A program made the translations under genes and the position numbers. Of a stretch of DNA of 64,000 bases, positions 1 through 11,649 are shown piece by piece (positions within the stretch are counted from its first letter, which is position 1; each line of letters starts with the position of its first letter). The stretch comes from Isoetes taiwanensis (taxonomy: Eukaryota; Streptophyta; Lycopodiopsida; Isoetales; Isoetaceae), in the NCBI GenBank assembly GCA_021234155.1, contig JAJEKV010000013.1, positions 11,414,202-11,478,201 on the forward strand. Direction: 5' to 3'. Under the pieces are notes generated by a model. It worked only from the letters and a program-made list of their open reading frames with translations. It searched no databases and was not told the DNA's origin.

Positions 1-120
1 GCTAAACATATTTCCGTTGTCATGGCTTGCGAACAAAGGAAGGTAATGAGAAAGATATCATTTGTCATATTCCTAAGCTTTATGGATTACTATGTATACT
101 CTAACCATACATGTCGCCAG

Positions 121-502
121 GAGGTCGCCAATAACAAACTCAATGAAGGTCATGATGTGGCTATGTGGGCTCCGCGGTGCTATTGCTTATGCACTTGCTC
201 TTAACATCCCGACGCATAATCGATCGATTGAAACTGCAACGCTTTTTATTGTTGTAACGACCACGCTGATTTTTGGAAGTGCCACGGCTCCAATGCTAAG
301 GTTCCTAGGATTGACATCAGATGCTCCTTTGAGTAATGCTAGGTGTTCTTGCCCCTTAAGCAATGTGCCTTATGAGCTAGAGGACTCACATCATGATTGG
401 GACCAACACACTTTATCTCGAAGTAGAGGATTGATTGAATTCAGCTCAAAACCTATGCTCGATAAAACCGGGAGAGCACAAACATATCGCACTTCTGCAT
501 AA
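121..502 (+). CDS. 3' end of a CPA1 Na+/H+ exchanger (NHX/NHE type), partial
   Basis: The reading frame contains GLRGAIAYALAL followed by a hydrophobic stretch with TLFIVVTTTLIFGSAT and PMLRFLGL. This is the last-helix signature of cation/proton antiporters of the CPA1 family (NHX/NHE), which exchange Na+ or K+ for H+ across endosomal, vacuolar or plasma membranes. A splice acceptor ending in CGCCAG at 117-120 precedes the exon, and the frame opens with RSPITNSMKVMMW. After the membrane part comes a hydrophilic, His/Asp-rich tail of about 60 residues ending in TAA at 500-502. Upstream exons would lie before the window. The motif order resembles endosomal/NHE8-type exchangers more than vacuolar NHX1, but I cannot assign the subclass. 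No disabling change is visible in this exon, so it could be the last exon of a working gene or a fragment. Confidence 0.7.
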
Positions 503-1840
503 TGTGGTTCTTAATTTGTACTTGGTCATTTAGTTAATGATGTCAAATATCTCCATCACGTTGAAAGGAATGCAGTGAGCAATGATAAATAAATAATAAT
601 AAGTCTTTACTATAAATCGGCTCATCTACCCTTAGGGAACAAAGAACTTAGGTCAAACTTTGATCCCTCAAAATTGTCCTGGGATTTCTGAAAACTTTGA
701 TGCAATTTTGAAGTCCGATCCTGCTCATGGTCACATAAAATTACACTAAAGGCGATCGATAGAATACCAACACCATGGGATCATTCTTACAGTAAAGGTG
801 ATATACATGCGGCTACTTATGCGCTAGGCACTGCTACTATGTTTGAATATTTTTGTTATAATAAAAGATTACTGCACACTTTTCTCATTGCGGTCAAAAC
901 ATTTACAGACTTCCAACCTATGCCCAGCAACGCTGGGCACCATTACTAGTTTTTGTACTAATTGTTACTTTTGTCTATTGTTTGTTAATTAATTCATATT
1001 TAGCTTCAAAAACATATATTAGTGGTTCAAAGGAAAGCAATAGAAAGTTCAAGGGTTGGATTGAGGACCGACCATCCACAGAGTACACCCAGGTCCTGCC
1101 GCAAAAGATTTGGATGAAACATGCGGAATAATATGTGCTCTGCATTGCTTAAATATAACATGCTAAGGAAGAATAAATCTCTCTTTTATAAGTAAATAAC
1201 TCAGATAATTGTACGAGCTTGCTCATGGAGATGGGGCTAGTCTAGGAATTTCAGGCAGTTGCAGTCAGGAGTCCTTATGGATTTTAAGCTGGGAAAGTGT
1301 AAGTTTGAAGACTCCAGTTTGGATGTATAATTAATTACTTAGCTAAGGAAGTGGTTTTTCTTATTAAAAATTCTAAAGACCATAGCTAAGAGGCCTGAAT
1401 TAAATAATGTTGTGAAGTTATTTCTGCACCGACCTTGTAGTAATTATTCGAGCATGCTACATCGATATGTTGGTTTGCTATTGAGTTTCATCATCGAATT
1501 TGCTACTTCAACATGGGCAAGTTGTATGGGCAACTAGGGTATGGTTTAGACACATGTATATGGTAGATAACTAATGAACAACACATGTCATCATCTCAGT
1601 CATTGTGTCACAGTGTCTTGGTATTTTGTTATGTACTTGGATCCTCCGGGGTCGGACTTCTAGGTTCGGTGGCCTAGGTTGCTCCGGCATGCTCATGTTC
1701 ATCTGTGATTCTCTGTGATTCTAGTGCTCGTGACGGGCGTTAGTTCTCCGGGCGGGGATTGCTACGTCCATCCAACTCTTGTGAAACCCCATGGTAAGAG
1801 GTCCTCTAGTGCCGGGCGTGAGAGGGGTATCGCGATAATC
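503..1840. other. AT-rich non-coding stretch
   Basis: No coding exon or structured RNA is recognised. The stretch probably holds the 3' flank of the exchanger gene, then sequence leading into the duplicated LTR-like unit. Short open frames here lack family motifs. Confidence 0.4.
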
Positions 1841-1843
1841 GAG

Positions 1844-3110
1844 GTTTACCCACCACCTTTCTGAGGGCTTGGAATGTAAATTTGGTGGGCAACATGCCGC
1901 TAACGGGTGGCCTGTATGTAGGTCGGGTGAGCTACCCATTGTCCAGGAGTTTGTTATGATGGTTTGGTACTGTTATGTTCCGTGCTCTTGATGTTCATGA
2001 TGTTTTCTTTATTGTCATAGTCTAGCGTTGCACCATAGGTTCTTGTGTCTTTGAGTCGTTTATGTTTGTTATTCAAGACTTTCAAGATGTTTTATGCATG
2101 CAGAGGCGACTATGGGATCCCCACTTAGTCACAAGGACTAACCCCTTTGAGTGCATGCAATGGATTGAGCAAGGTGGTGCTCGGGCAAGTAGCAACAATA
2201 TCTTGCTTTCGGGATCGTGGGCTGAGTTGGAGTTTTTTTCTAGAATCTTTGCTTTGGTTTTGCATAAATCTATTATGGATGTATTTCTCTTGAAATTATA
2301 TTACAATAGTCGGATATTAGCTATATATAAGAAGGAAATCATTTTCCATTATTTATTGGAAGATTAAATTCTTCACCAACATAGTTGATTAAAGTTTTCA
2401 TATCAACCAAGATCTAACCTCAAGTATTGACAAGATCCCGAGTTGCCAAGAGGGTCAACTCGGCAGGCTCGTCACATGGGTTGTGGAAGGGCATGCACAT
2501 ACGAGGTTTACCCCACCACTCTCGCTACAGGGCTCAAAATATGAGCTGGCTGGGCATGTCTTCGCTAACAGGGCCTGCATGTAGGCTATTTTCTGGGAGC
2601 TATGGTTATGATGCTTTGGTATTTTGGCTATGTTCTTTGCTTCTGATGCTTATACGTTGTATTTCATTTGATCATGTTGTCATTGTCTAGCACTGTACTC
2701 ACCTAGGCTTTTGTGTCTCTTCTTGTGCTTATGTTCTTGTTATCCAAGGTTTCCAAGATGCTTCCATGCATGTAGTGGCAGTCAAGGATCCCCACTTAGT
2801 CGCGAGGACTAACCCTCGTGAGCACATGTGCAGTGACTTAGCAAGCAATGCTCAAGCTAATAGAGATAGTGGAGCTGGGGAGCATGGTTGATCTAGAAGA
2901 TTCTGGGTTGAGCTGCTACATTATATTGTGCTTGTGTTGTGGATATTATAATTCCTCTGGATTTATGTTGAATTCGTAAGAATGGTTCAGATTTCGACTA
3001 CAAAGGAAGATTCAATTCTTCACCAGTACTATTGTTTTTTAAAGTTTATACCAACCTAGATCTAGTCTTTTTGCAAGTTCTAACAAGATCCCGAGTTGCC
3101 AGGATTGACA
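1844..3110. repeat. Directly duplicated ~655-bp unit, probable retrotransposon LTR remnant
   Basis: Two diverged copies lie head to tail. The phrase GAGGTTTACCCACC (about 1845) recurs at about 2502. GGATCCCCACTTAGTC (about 2116) recurs at about 2787. GATCCCGAGTTGCCA (about 2431) recurs at about 3088. The offset is about 655-670 bp throughout. The block with CCCCACTTAGTC followed by an AGGACTAACCC phrase resembles the transcribed part of plant Ty3/gypsy LTRs. No internal coding domain is found, so this is read as a tandem LTR remnant rather than a complete element. Confidence 0.55.
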
Positions 3111-3386
3111 ACTTCGGCATGCTTGTCACAATCTCTCCCTTGGACATATGGTTGACTTGGGTAAAGCGCTAAGCCCCCATACCCATATGGTGATTCCTTG
3201 TGATGACGTCTCCAAAGGCTGATCATCATCATACTTATACGATGGGTGCACTTTATAGATTCTGGGAGCGTCACATGAATGAAGGGAATATTTCTAGACC
3301 ACGACACAATATCGTCAGACAAGGGTTTTCCTCTTTGGAAAACTCAAATGTTGATTTGACGAATAACAAGTGTATATTGCCTTATT

Positions 3387-3632
3387 TTGCTTTTCTTATC
3401 TTTGTCTATGCAATTCGACTATAAATTATTAGTACAAGAAATTTGCTCAAGTGGCCAAGGCCGCCCAGGCATTTCTCTTCACTTCACTCACTTGGATTTC
3501 AACTCAGATAACGAGGGTTTTGCAGGGTTTTCGAGTAAGCAAAAGAAGCCAATAGTGAGAAGCCCAGGTCGTTCAGAATTCCTATTCACAGGGATTCTCT
3601 CTTCAACAACTAAGGTTTTCAATAGCTAAATA
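3387..3632 (+). other. Possible coding relic, unidentified
   Basis: An open frame of 80 codons includes ICSSGQGRPGISLHFTHLDF and ends at TAG near 3629. Its last part lies in the first unit of an 86-bp tandem duplication (3589-3761). The amino-acid composition is protein-like, but I recognise no family, and no splice signals can be tied to a neighbour with certainty. A second frame at 3765-3950 contains KVGDAKLNSDVDFVSKVETH and could be a further exon of the same unidentified gene. Confidence 0.25.
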
Positions 3633-3761
3633 TGTAATTCGCACCATGTTTATTTGAAACTTTTAATTTCTTAACAGGGATTCTCTCTTCAACAACTAAG
3701 GTTTTCGATAGCTAAATATGTAATTCGCACCATGTTTATTTGAAATTTTTAATTTCTTAAC
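3589..3761. repeat. 86-bp tandem duplication
   Basis: The sequence from CAGGGATTCTCTCTTC to TTAATTTCTTAA occurs twice back to back (3589-3674 and 3675-3761) with only a few differences. This points to a recent local duplication. Confidence 0.9.
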
Positions 3762-4025
3762 GCTTTGTACATTTATCCATCCACAAATTCTTATCACCTT
3801 GCGAGTTCAAAGTTTTTATTGTTCCACCACTTCTCATCATCTTGTGCTAAGGTGGGAGATGCTAAACTAAATTCTGATGTTGATTTTGTCTCAAAAGTAG
3901 AGACACACCTAGTATTTCTAGAGAAAGAGAGGTTCATTTCAAAACTTTAGATATTGGCATCAAAGCTTGACCCTTGAAGCCAGATTATATGACTTATTGT
4001 TATCACGTATAGGCAACCAAACTAT

Positions 4026-4470
4026 TTACTCCTCCTTTAATTTCATTCCTTCATCTGCACTGCTATCTTGTTCATCCTCAAGCCCTTCCAATCCATCCCA
4101 CTCTGCCCGCTCAGACCACTCTGTTGCTCCAAGCTCCTTCAATTGTTTGTATTCATCAACATCATCTTTAGACTCAACAAAGACAGAATAATCTTCTACC
4201 AGATCCTCTAGATATGCGTCTGAACTTCCTGCTTTACCTCTTTCTTTTATCTTGTCACTTATTGTCTGAAGAATAGGCTGTCTGAAACATGCCTCTTCTC
4301 TATTTGCCCGTTGATAGTCACGTACAGCCTTGGCAATTTCTAAGACAACGCCAAACTATCTGACAGCAATATTTCTGTATCCAGCAATGCGCGTTTGCTA
4401 TTTTCAAGATATATCTGTTGAGAATGCTCAGCATAGTAAAAATCTTCTTTCTTTATTTCTGTGATGGAAT
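4026..4470 (-). pseudogene. Acidic C-terminal coding sequence with a 1-nt frameshift, unidentified
   Basis: On the minus strand a frame with EDFYYAEHSQQIYLENSKRA runs into DTEILLSDSLALS and a stop. If one base is allowed for at about 4350, it continues as EIAKAVRDYQRANREEACF and then a long acidic tail (DAYLEDLVEDYSVFVESKDD, then WSERAEWDGLEGLEDEQDSS), ending in KLKEE and TAA at 4028-4026. Charge-rich, uninterrupted coding over about 440 nt is unlikely by chance. The frame break could also be a sequencing or assembly error. The parent protein is not recognised; it looks like the acidic end of a nuclear protein. Further exons may lie at 4.5-5.65 kb on the same strand, where the sequence looks like 5'-transcribed DNA but gives no confident exon. 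Confidence 0.45.
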
Positions 4471-5689
4471 CCTTCTTCTGTTGTGGCACACTCACATTGA
4501 GAATGTTACTGGTATGACGACCTCATTGCCTGCAACTGCCATTTTCTTTTATGCCATTTACAATTTGGAAGCCATTGGACTGCCCCTGCAATTCCATTCA
4601 AAACTGTGCCATGATTGCTGAACCGTAAATGAGCTATGGGTTCCACATGATGCCATTGACGTGGTTGACAATGCACTTTCAGAATGATTACATGCAGTAG
4701 CAACAGGTGTGAATAAATATATGCTGTGTAGGTTGTTTAAAATACAACCAGCTCTACATGAATGCATGCTACATAGAATGAAAGGACAACTGAACTCCCT
4801 AAAGTTATGTGGCACTTCCATCAAAGAGAATGCCTTTCACAGGTAAGATATAAGGCTTATAACGATCCTTGAATAATTTAGCACAATAAAGAAGAGCTAA
4901 ACTGGCATGATTTAGACAAAACGTGCAGTAAACAAACATGAAAAGAAATAACACTAAAATGTAGTGCAGCAAAATTTCTTCATACTGTTAAGAAGGCTGA
5001 ATTTTTTTGGCATAAACCTCCTGTAATTTATGGAAAACATATAGATTTCTGAAAATGTAGTGCAACAAAATCTCATCATGGCCGAATATGGAAAACATAC
5101 AGCTTTCTGCAACATATGATGCCTCATATACTGATGCCTAATACAGATATATTTATCTAAAAAATCATGCTATACGAAAAGCATCTGCAAGTCTATGAAA
5201 TAGTAGATCACGGCCAACTAGTATTTAAATTGGAGAGCTGGGAATTGCTGGCCATAGCGAGGAGGATAGAATGCTGATTCGGGTTGATAAATGGGGAAAT
5301 CAATTAGGTTAAAGGACGGAAAAGAATGCAGCAATTTACCTGAAGCATGTTATGGATTGGCATCGCTTGGTTGAGGGGCACAGCCAGATTGACAAAAGTC
5401 TGCGACGACATGTAAATGGCCATACAAAAGCATTCGCCACGCCACTAACTTTATAGAACGCATCCTTAATGATGCTTCGAGCTCCTGGCTATGGCAGAAC
5501 AGGGACGCCCAAAACCAGAGCTTGCTTGAAAGCCAGCCAGTCTCTAGAAGCCGCTCAACTGACCACGCCTTCTCATTATCTTTTATGCCCAAGCTTGAAA
5601 GTACGAAGCACAAAATCGCCCACAGCGGGCACCGTAGGGCAGAGTAGATTAGCGCAAGAAATCGTAGCTTTTACCCCCTTTTTTTTTTA

Positions 5690-6456
5690 AGTTTGTCATT
5701 TTTTAAGTACACGTGTCGTGCTCACGCCTTTTCTTGGGACGGAAATATTAGAATCAAACAAAAAAGGAAGCTGGCTTATATATGTTGTGATGTGAAAATA
5801 TGAAATCTTTTACCTTTTGTCAAAATGGAATTCACAAAAATAATAGAGTACACACATTCTAATTTCTACATCCACAATTATTATATTGGAACTTACATCT
5901 ACATATACTAAAATGAATGATCATCTGTGTCTTCAATCCTAGGTGCACATGGTTACAAACAAATGTTTCATGCACGTATTATATAGTAACTCAAAAGATG
6001 AAGTTCTAGAATAGCAACTTTTCATATTAGCAACATTTGGTAGAAAGCCAAGATTGCCCGAATTTACATGATGAGAACATACATCGTAGCAAATTCACAT
6101 GAACATTGAATATTTATGAAACAAAAATGAAGTATAAGGGAAAAACACAGATGAACAATAGAAGCTGCCATCCATTATTTTAGCTTCACCCCAACCTTCT
6201 TCCTCACTTGCCCCATCCCCCCAAAACACCAATTCCATTGACATTTGTCTTGTTTGTGTGTCTGTGTGTGCACGCACGTGCGTGCTATTTAGCACGTCCT
6301 ATAGTGCATGTTCCTATGACACAAGTCTGGGCCCCAAAATAAGGTGGATGAATTTGGAAAGCAAATCTAGTTATTTGATTTGATTTGATTTATTATCACG
6401 CCATATCAAACCCTCGGGTCCATTAGGCGACAAAAAGAAATACATATAATAAGTCC
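5690..6456. other. AT-rich intergenic stretch
   Basis: No gene is supported. A short GT-rich run (TGTGTGTCTGTGTGTGC) lies near 6252-6268. Confidence 0.4.
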
Positions 6457-6457
6457 A

Positions 6458-7548
6458 CTAAATGAGGCCTCTTGCCTCCATATCATCTGCTAGACTATTC
6501 AAGTCTAAAATCATTTTCCAATGTCCCCACCACGCTTGAAGATAAGCTCCAAGCCACGTGGGAGGCATCGAAAGTAATAGCGTAAAGCTTCTATACAAAG
6601 TAGCATCAATCCCAAAAGCATCATGTACCTCTTCAAATCTAGAGCATTCAAGGAAAGCATGGTGTTCATCTTCCACAACAGGTTGTCTGCAACATGGCCA
6701 AAATCTTAGCTCATGTGGAATGTCATGAACACGTTCTACCTCCAAGGAGTGAGACCGCAACCGAGCTTGGGAAATAAGCCTGTGTCGTTTGTATCCCATC
6801 AAAGTATCAAAGTAATCTTGTTCCACATCACCTCCCGTTTGTAATATTCCGTTTTTTGTGCCAAAGGAGATGCCCATAAATGGTGGATAACCTTTTCAGA
6901 AACGAGACTACGAATCCCCAGTGCTGTATCAGGAATGTCTAAAATGTCTATCCCCCATTTGTGAAACCAATCTATAAGCTGCTTGTACCATCCAATATCT
7001 GGTTGCCTCAGTGACTCTTGAAGGGCTTGGTGCGGAGGCGATCCTCTTCAAGATGTTGGACTCTCTGCAAGTACTCAAGTGCCTTCTGCTTCTAATGGTA
7101 GAAAACCTGTCTCTGGAAGCAACATCTCGTAAGGTATTTGCACTTTCACCCCAAGTTCTTCCATCAAAAATCTTTTCTATATATTTTCAATACTCGCCCA
7201 TTTCTTTTTTGACAAACCTGGTCCCCAAACCGAACATTCGTATAGTACCACAGGTTGTACCAACATTTTAAACATAAGTTTTCGCATACTCCATTTCTGT
7301 ATATGCATATTCCTCCACAAACTCAGTGTGCCATATAAAGCTCTCATTGTTCCTGCAACCCTTTTGTCAACTCCTGCATTCCATTTATAGTTGTCAGTAA
7401 ACTCCACCCCAAGGTATTTATATTGATGTACTTGCTCCAAGACCTCTCCATCAAACTGCATCTGAATGTTTTCTCTTTTCCCTACAACCATCACTTTTGT
7501 TTTTCCTTTATTTACTGCCATCCCTTTTTCATTACAAAAAGAACCCAA
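6458..7548 (-). mobile_element. LINE (non-LTR retrotransposon) 3' fragment: reverse transcriptase end plus zinc-knuckle domain
   Basis: Reading the minus strand downward, 7548-7177 encodes part of a reverse transcriptase palm/thumb: GMAVNKGKTKVMVVGKREN, then VHQYKYLGVEFTDN and KLMFKMLVQPVVLYECSVWG. The NxxKTK and YKYLG patterns are typical of LINE RTs. At 6877-6458 a separate frame holds RFWPCCRQPVVEDEHHAFLE followed by C, which is the Cys-Cys-His-Cys pattern of the zf-RVT domain at the C-terminus of LINE ORF2. The two parts lie in different frames with about 300 nt between them, so the copy is broken and 5'-truncated. Plant RTs of this shape are commoner in seed-free plants than in flowering plants; that is general knowledge, not shown here. 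Confidence 0.75.
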
Positions 7549-8215
7549 GATGTCTAGGTTTTGTAATCCAGTTATGTTAGCTAGATACGTGATATTCAGC
7601 TTATTAGGGTTGGATATGAGTGTATGTATAACCTATATGTTGATTGGGCTAATGTTCTAGGTTTGCAACTTAAAGATATTGCTATGGGCCCCTTGGAAAA
7701 TATGCAAGTTTGCTAGTACTTTCATTAGAACAATGTGTTGTTTTATTGGTAAAATGATATGTTAGAGATGATCAAATCTCAATGTAGAATTCCTAAATGA
7801 ATTTGCTCTTTCAAATTTATTTTGATGTTGGATATTTCAAATATTAAATTTAAAGTAAAGAGACAATGGCCATATTTGAGAAAGATTGAAAGTTTGATTG
7901 TCATACAATAATGGCGAGATTAAAGATTGGGCAGTTATATTGGATAATTCTGCCACGTAACAATGACACTATTTGGGTTAACGATAATTGTTTTTGGACA
8001 TTTCCACACCTCTTCCTATTTGGACTCTAGTATAGTGTGTAGTGTGATATGTGTGGTGTATATCTAGTGAGCATAGTGTATATATGGTATAGTGTATGTA
8101 GTGTGTGTGTAATATAGTGTGTGTGAAAGATTCAAAATTCATTTAGAGGCATCTACGAAAGTTGTCATTAGCTTCTACAATTGGTCATGCATCTAAAGTG
8201 GCCTAATGGAAGCGT
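7549..8215. other. AT-rich stretch with a GT-rich simple repeat
   Basis: No gene is seen. Between about 8028 and 8125 a degenerate microsatellite of TAGTGTG/TGTGTGTAATATAG units occurs. Confidence 0.5.
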
Positions 8216-8217
8216 GT

Positions 8218-8765
8218 ACTTCTAGGACATCCTAGAACATGCTAGCACATTCTAGAACATCTTAGACCATTGTAGAACTTTCTAGAGAGTAGTGTAGAAC
8301 TTTATAGGTCTAGAACATTCGAGGAACTTTCTAGACCATTATAGAACTTTTTGGAACATCCTAAAATAACCTAGAGATTAGGTGGACACCCTAGAGATTA
8401 GGCGAACCATTAGCATTCCAGAGAGCCTTAACAATGATTGAGGTGCTTACCCACCCATGAGCATCTCGAAGATTCAAGATTAGTGTTGAACCGAATTATC
8501 CATCCTCATGTCAAAGGCCCCTTTACATACTGGAAAAGGAGCTTCTTTTCTACTCGAATGCATGTGGGATATTTGTTTATACCCTAACATTCTAGAATAT
8601 TCAGGAACTTTTTTAGAACAGTCCAGAACTTTCTAAAATATCCTAGAACATCCTAGAACTCTCTAGAATTGTCAAGAATATTCTAGAACTTTTTAGATGC
8701 TATATAATGTTCTAGAAGTTTCTAAAACTTTTTAGAACATGCTAGGCCAGAACATTCTCGAGCAC
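8218..8765. repeat. Degenerate CTAGAAC-type short repeat array
   Basis: Variants of CTAGAACATTCTAGAAC, CATCCTAGAAC and CTTTCTAGAAC recur dozens of times over about 550 bp, interrupted by unique stretches. The core (TCTAGAAC with its complement GTTCTAGA) makes many overlapping small palindromes. No tandem period is constant, so this is old or recombining satellite-like DNA. Confidence 0.7.
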
Positions 8766-9397
8766 CCTAGAGACATATGTGGACCATTAGCATTTGAGAC
8801 AATCTTAACAAGAAAAAAACACACAATTGAAGAAAGAAAGTGAGAAGAGTTGGTTAAGGGGTTTCCTTTCAGATCTCCCTTGCGAGGGTGATGGGGATGG
8901 GTGTTCGATTCCTCTCTAATCCAAATATTTTGACTAAAAAGTGGGCCACCGGAGGGTTGCCAAGAAGCTTCTGGAAGCCACTAGATCCGACGACCGAGAA
9001 CTGCTGGCTGCTATATAAAGAAGCTTTAAAAAGCCACCAGTAATTATTATTATGCTAGGATATTATTATTATATAAAGAGATATCTTACAATTTCATCAA
9101 GAGGCATATTTATATGCTATAGATGGAACTTTCAGATGGTAGAAAATATGTTTATACATTTCACATGTTCTACTGTACAGTGTCGTCATGTTCCTAAGCT
9201 TTCAACTTGAATATCCTTACTATCCTCACAACAAATCCATGAGGATAGGATCAACATACATCTTTTGACTCATAGGTGGCAAAATAAGCAAAGATATCTA
9301 CATAGCAAAAACTTTGATTGATCTAGATGCATAGTTTTTTCTTTCGCCATAGCAACAACTATCTAGCCTCCACATAGAATGAAAAGCCTTTATGATA

Positions 9398-9690
9398 TGG
9401 TCTATGGGGTATGGGATAAAGCCTTGGAAAGGTTGGGGCCCATTGGATAACGATTTCCTCGAAGGATTCGCCCTCTTGGTGTGTTGGCTATCACTATAGG
9501 TGCTAGTGTGTAACGATGTGTTCCACATGCTTGAGGACAAGCATCTCGAGAAAGGGGGAATTGATATGGTCTATGGGGTATGGGATAAAGCCTTGGAAAG
9601 GTTGGGGCCCATTGGATAACGATTTTAAAAAAAAATGGTCCCTTGGTGTGTTGGCTATCACTAGAGGTGCTAGTCGTAACACTTTATTTG
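9398..9690. repeat. ~169-bp tandem duplication with an LTR-retroelement 3' motif
   Basis: The phrase GGTCTATGGGGTATGGGATA starts near 9398 and again near 9567. In the first copy it is preceded by GCTTGAGGACAAGCATCTCG and AGAAAGGGGGA. This is the conserved end of LTR-retrotransposon polyproteins (LEDKHLEKGG) followed by a polypurine tract. The second copy has a 10-A run in place of part of the unit. Confidence 0.6.
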
Positions 9691-9697
9691 AGTAATA

Positions 9698-9877
9698 GTT
9701 GGTTAATGCCTTTGAAGCATTTATGAAGTTTTGATTTATCGCCACTAATAAAGGTCGATAAACTAATGTTTAAGTCCTAAAAATACCGTTGGTTAATGCC
9801 TTTGAAGCATTTATGAAGTTTTGATTTATCGCCACTAATAAAGGTCGATAAACTAATGTTTAAGTCCTAAAAAAATA
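9698..9877. repeat. 90-bp tandem duplication
   Basis: GTTGGTTAATGCCTTTGAAG to AAGTCCTAAAAATACC occurs twice back to back (from 9698 and from 9788) with almost no differences. Confidence 0.9.
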
Positions 9878-9946
9878 CCATGTCTGATCCCTTTTGTTTG
9901 TACGGTCCATTTTAGAAATTGTGGTTATTTTTAAATCTTTGGAAAG

Positions 9947-10023
9947 TCTTTTTTTTTTTTTTTTTTTTTTGAAAGATGGTCTAAATTTTTGGATCTTGAA
10001 AAAAAAAAAAAAAAAAAAAAAAA
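9947..10023. repeat. Facing poly-T and poly-A runs
   Basis: A run of about 22 T near 9949-9970 is followed about 30 bp later by a run of about 25 A near 9999-10023. Together they form a potential hairpin. They may be the tails of two oppositely oriented retroposed insertions or a foldback. Confidence 0.7.
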
Positions 10024-10326
10024 CATAGTCTAATTTAAAATCAGCTATATTCTAAAAACATATATAAGGCAAAGTGGTATTTTTTTGTTTCAAGAGGGTA
10101 ATATTTTTAGGCCAACAAAAAACAGGGGAGACACGTGGATGCCATATATATTCTAATATATTCAAAAAGCACTTATTAAAAAAAAGCCAAAGATATCCCC
10201 CTCCCGTATCATATCTAGGGATTAGATTCTAAATCTTAGGCTTCCATATCATATCTAGGGATTAGATTCCAAATCTTTGCCTAAGATTTGGACACAAATT
10301 CTAAAACGTGCATTAAGATGCACGCA

Positions 10327-10334
10327 TATAAATA
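10327..10334 (+). promoter_or_regulatory. TATA box candidate
   Basis: TATAAATA is followed about 30 bp downstream by CACCACAATGCC, a plausible transcription start, and then by a leader-like region with a possible splice donor (GGGTAAG near 10376). It would drive a plus-strand transcript toward the broken ZIP transporter copy. Only the motif and its spacing support it. Confidence 0.4.
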
Positions 10335-11230
10335 GGAGGCCTTTGTATGCTCTAGCACCACAATGCCATAAACCCGGGTAAGAAAATTTGTCTTTGCATC
10401 TCCTCGGCTATGGCGTTCTTTGATCGGGTTTTTTTTATTTTGTGGATGCAATTGTTATTGGATTTCTCAGAAACGAAGGAGAGTTGTATCGGCACATCTG
10501 CAAGTCCTCGCGGCTAATCGCTTTTTATCACTTTTATGCCTGACCAAGCAGAGTGGAGGGCTTCGGCACCATAGCCGCACTCTTGACTTTCTAGGGTTTT
10601 GCCAGTCGTTGGTTCTTCCTATTTTGCTATAAATGACATCAGCAGGTAAATTTTTGCTTTTAATTTCGATTCATTCGATTTGAGAGTTCTGTGTGTGTTC
10701 GTCAAGAGTGACCTCCCAGTTAGATGTTCTTTCAAGAAAGCTACTGCTTTTGTCTGCGATTTCAATTTTCTGGGAGCTCTCTTTGTGCTTCAAACATTGC
10801 TTGGCCATCCTGTTCCATCAACAAGAGCCGTAGCCTAGCCCAAGATGCTATAAATTTGGACTGTTGCGGCTTCTGTCATTGTGAAGGCACTAGCTTCATC
10901 TGGTTATCTGAGAACTGGCGATGGCAAGGCATAGACTTCTGTCTGTAAATAGGAAAGGTGGGCATTTCATCGAGCTTTAGAAGAGCTCCAGGAATCTTTG
11001 TACGGATATGTTCTTGCCAGAATCTCTATTTTTCATAACCACACCCTTCTTCGCGGCATTGCCGGATCTAAAAATCAAATCTGCCATGACCTTTGCAGGG
11101 ACAGAAGCATAGGGCTTTTGATAATAAGACTGATTGATAATAAGAACTTTGTCTTATCAGAAGTTTTTATAGGGATTTTGGTTCTCAATTTGAAACTTTG
11201 CGCTACTTGAGGGATTGGTACTTTCAAGCA
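10335..11230. other. Possible 5' part of the degraded ZIP gene or its leader
   Basis: No ZIP N-terminal exon could be aligned. Several frames are open but show no motif. The region may be leader, intron or decayed exon. Confidence 0.3.
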
Positions 11231-11257
11231 CTCACCAGAATAAACTCTGTTGTATTA

Positions 11258-11585
11258 TAGGTGTTTGGGTGTTTCTCACAGTCCATGTACCATCAAGCCA
11301 TTGCTTGCAGCGCTATCATTTCATCAGATTTGCTCTTGGCGGCTGCACTTACCAAGTATGATATTTATTCATAAATTTAAAGTTTACATAATATGGTTTG
11401 TTTGACTGGTTGAAAATATGTGCAAATGCAGGCAGCATTTAAAACGACTTCAGCTGCAATAATGGCCATTTGTCTTGCAATTACCACTCCTATTGGTATA
11501 GTCATGGGCGTTGGTGTCTCTAAAAATTATAATGCCAACATCCCAAGGGCCATCGTTGTTGAAGGACTGTTTGATTCAGTTTCCT
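11258..11585 (+). pseudogene. ZIP-family metal transporter copy with frameshift (C-terminal part)
   Basis: Two exons are readable. The first gives LGVSHSPCTIKPLLAALSFH and Q, which matches the conserved ZIP helix before the metal-binding HQ-FFEG segment. Just after FHQ (near 11327) the frame jumps: FALGGCTYQ follows in another frame, consistent with loss of about 11 nt including the codons for the usual FFEG. The exon ends at a GTATG donor (11356), and after a 76-nt intron a second exon from 11432 continues in phase as AAFKTTSAAIMAICLAITTP and then GIVMGVGVSKNYNANIPRAI to FDSVS. The usual final segment (about AGILIYMALVDLIA) is missing. The family imports Zn/Fe into the cytosol. The intron is kept, so this came from genomic DNA, not a retrocopy. 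Confidence 0.75.
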
Positions 11586-11649
11586 ATCAGTTTTATATCC
11601 AATTTTTCTCGATTTTTTATGGGTTACAGATAAAATAGATATTCTTGGT

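Noticed and set aside
9947-10023. CRISPR or regulatory array
   Set aside because: Only homopolymer runs are present. No spaced repeats exist anywhere in the window that fit CRISPR.
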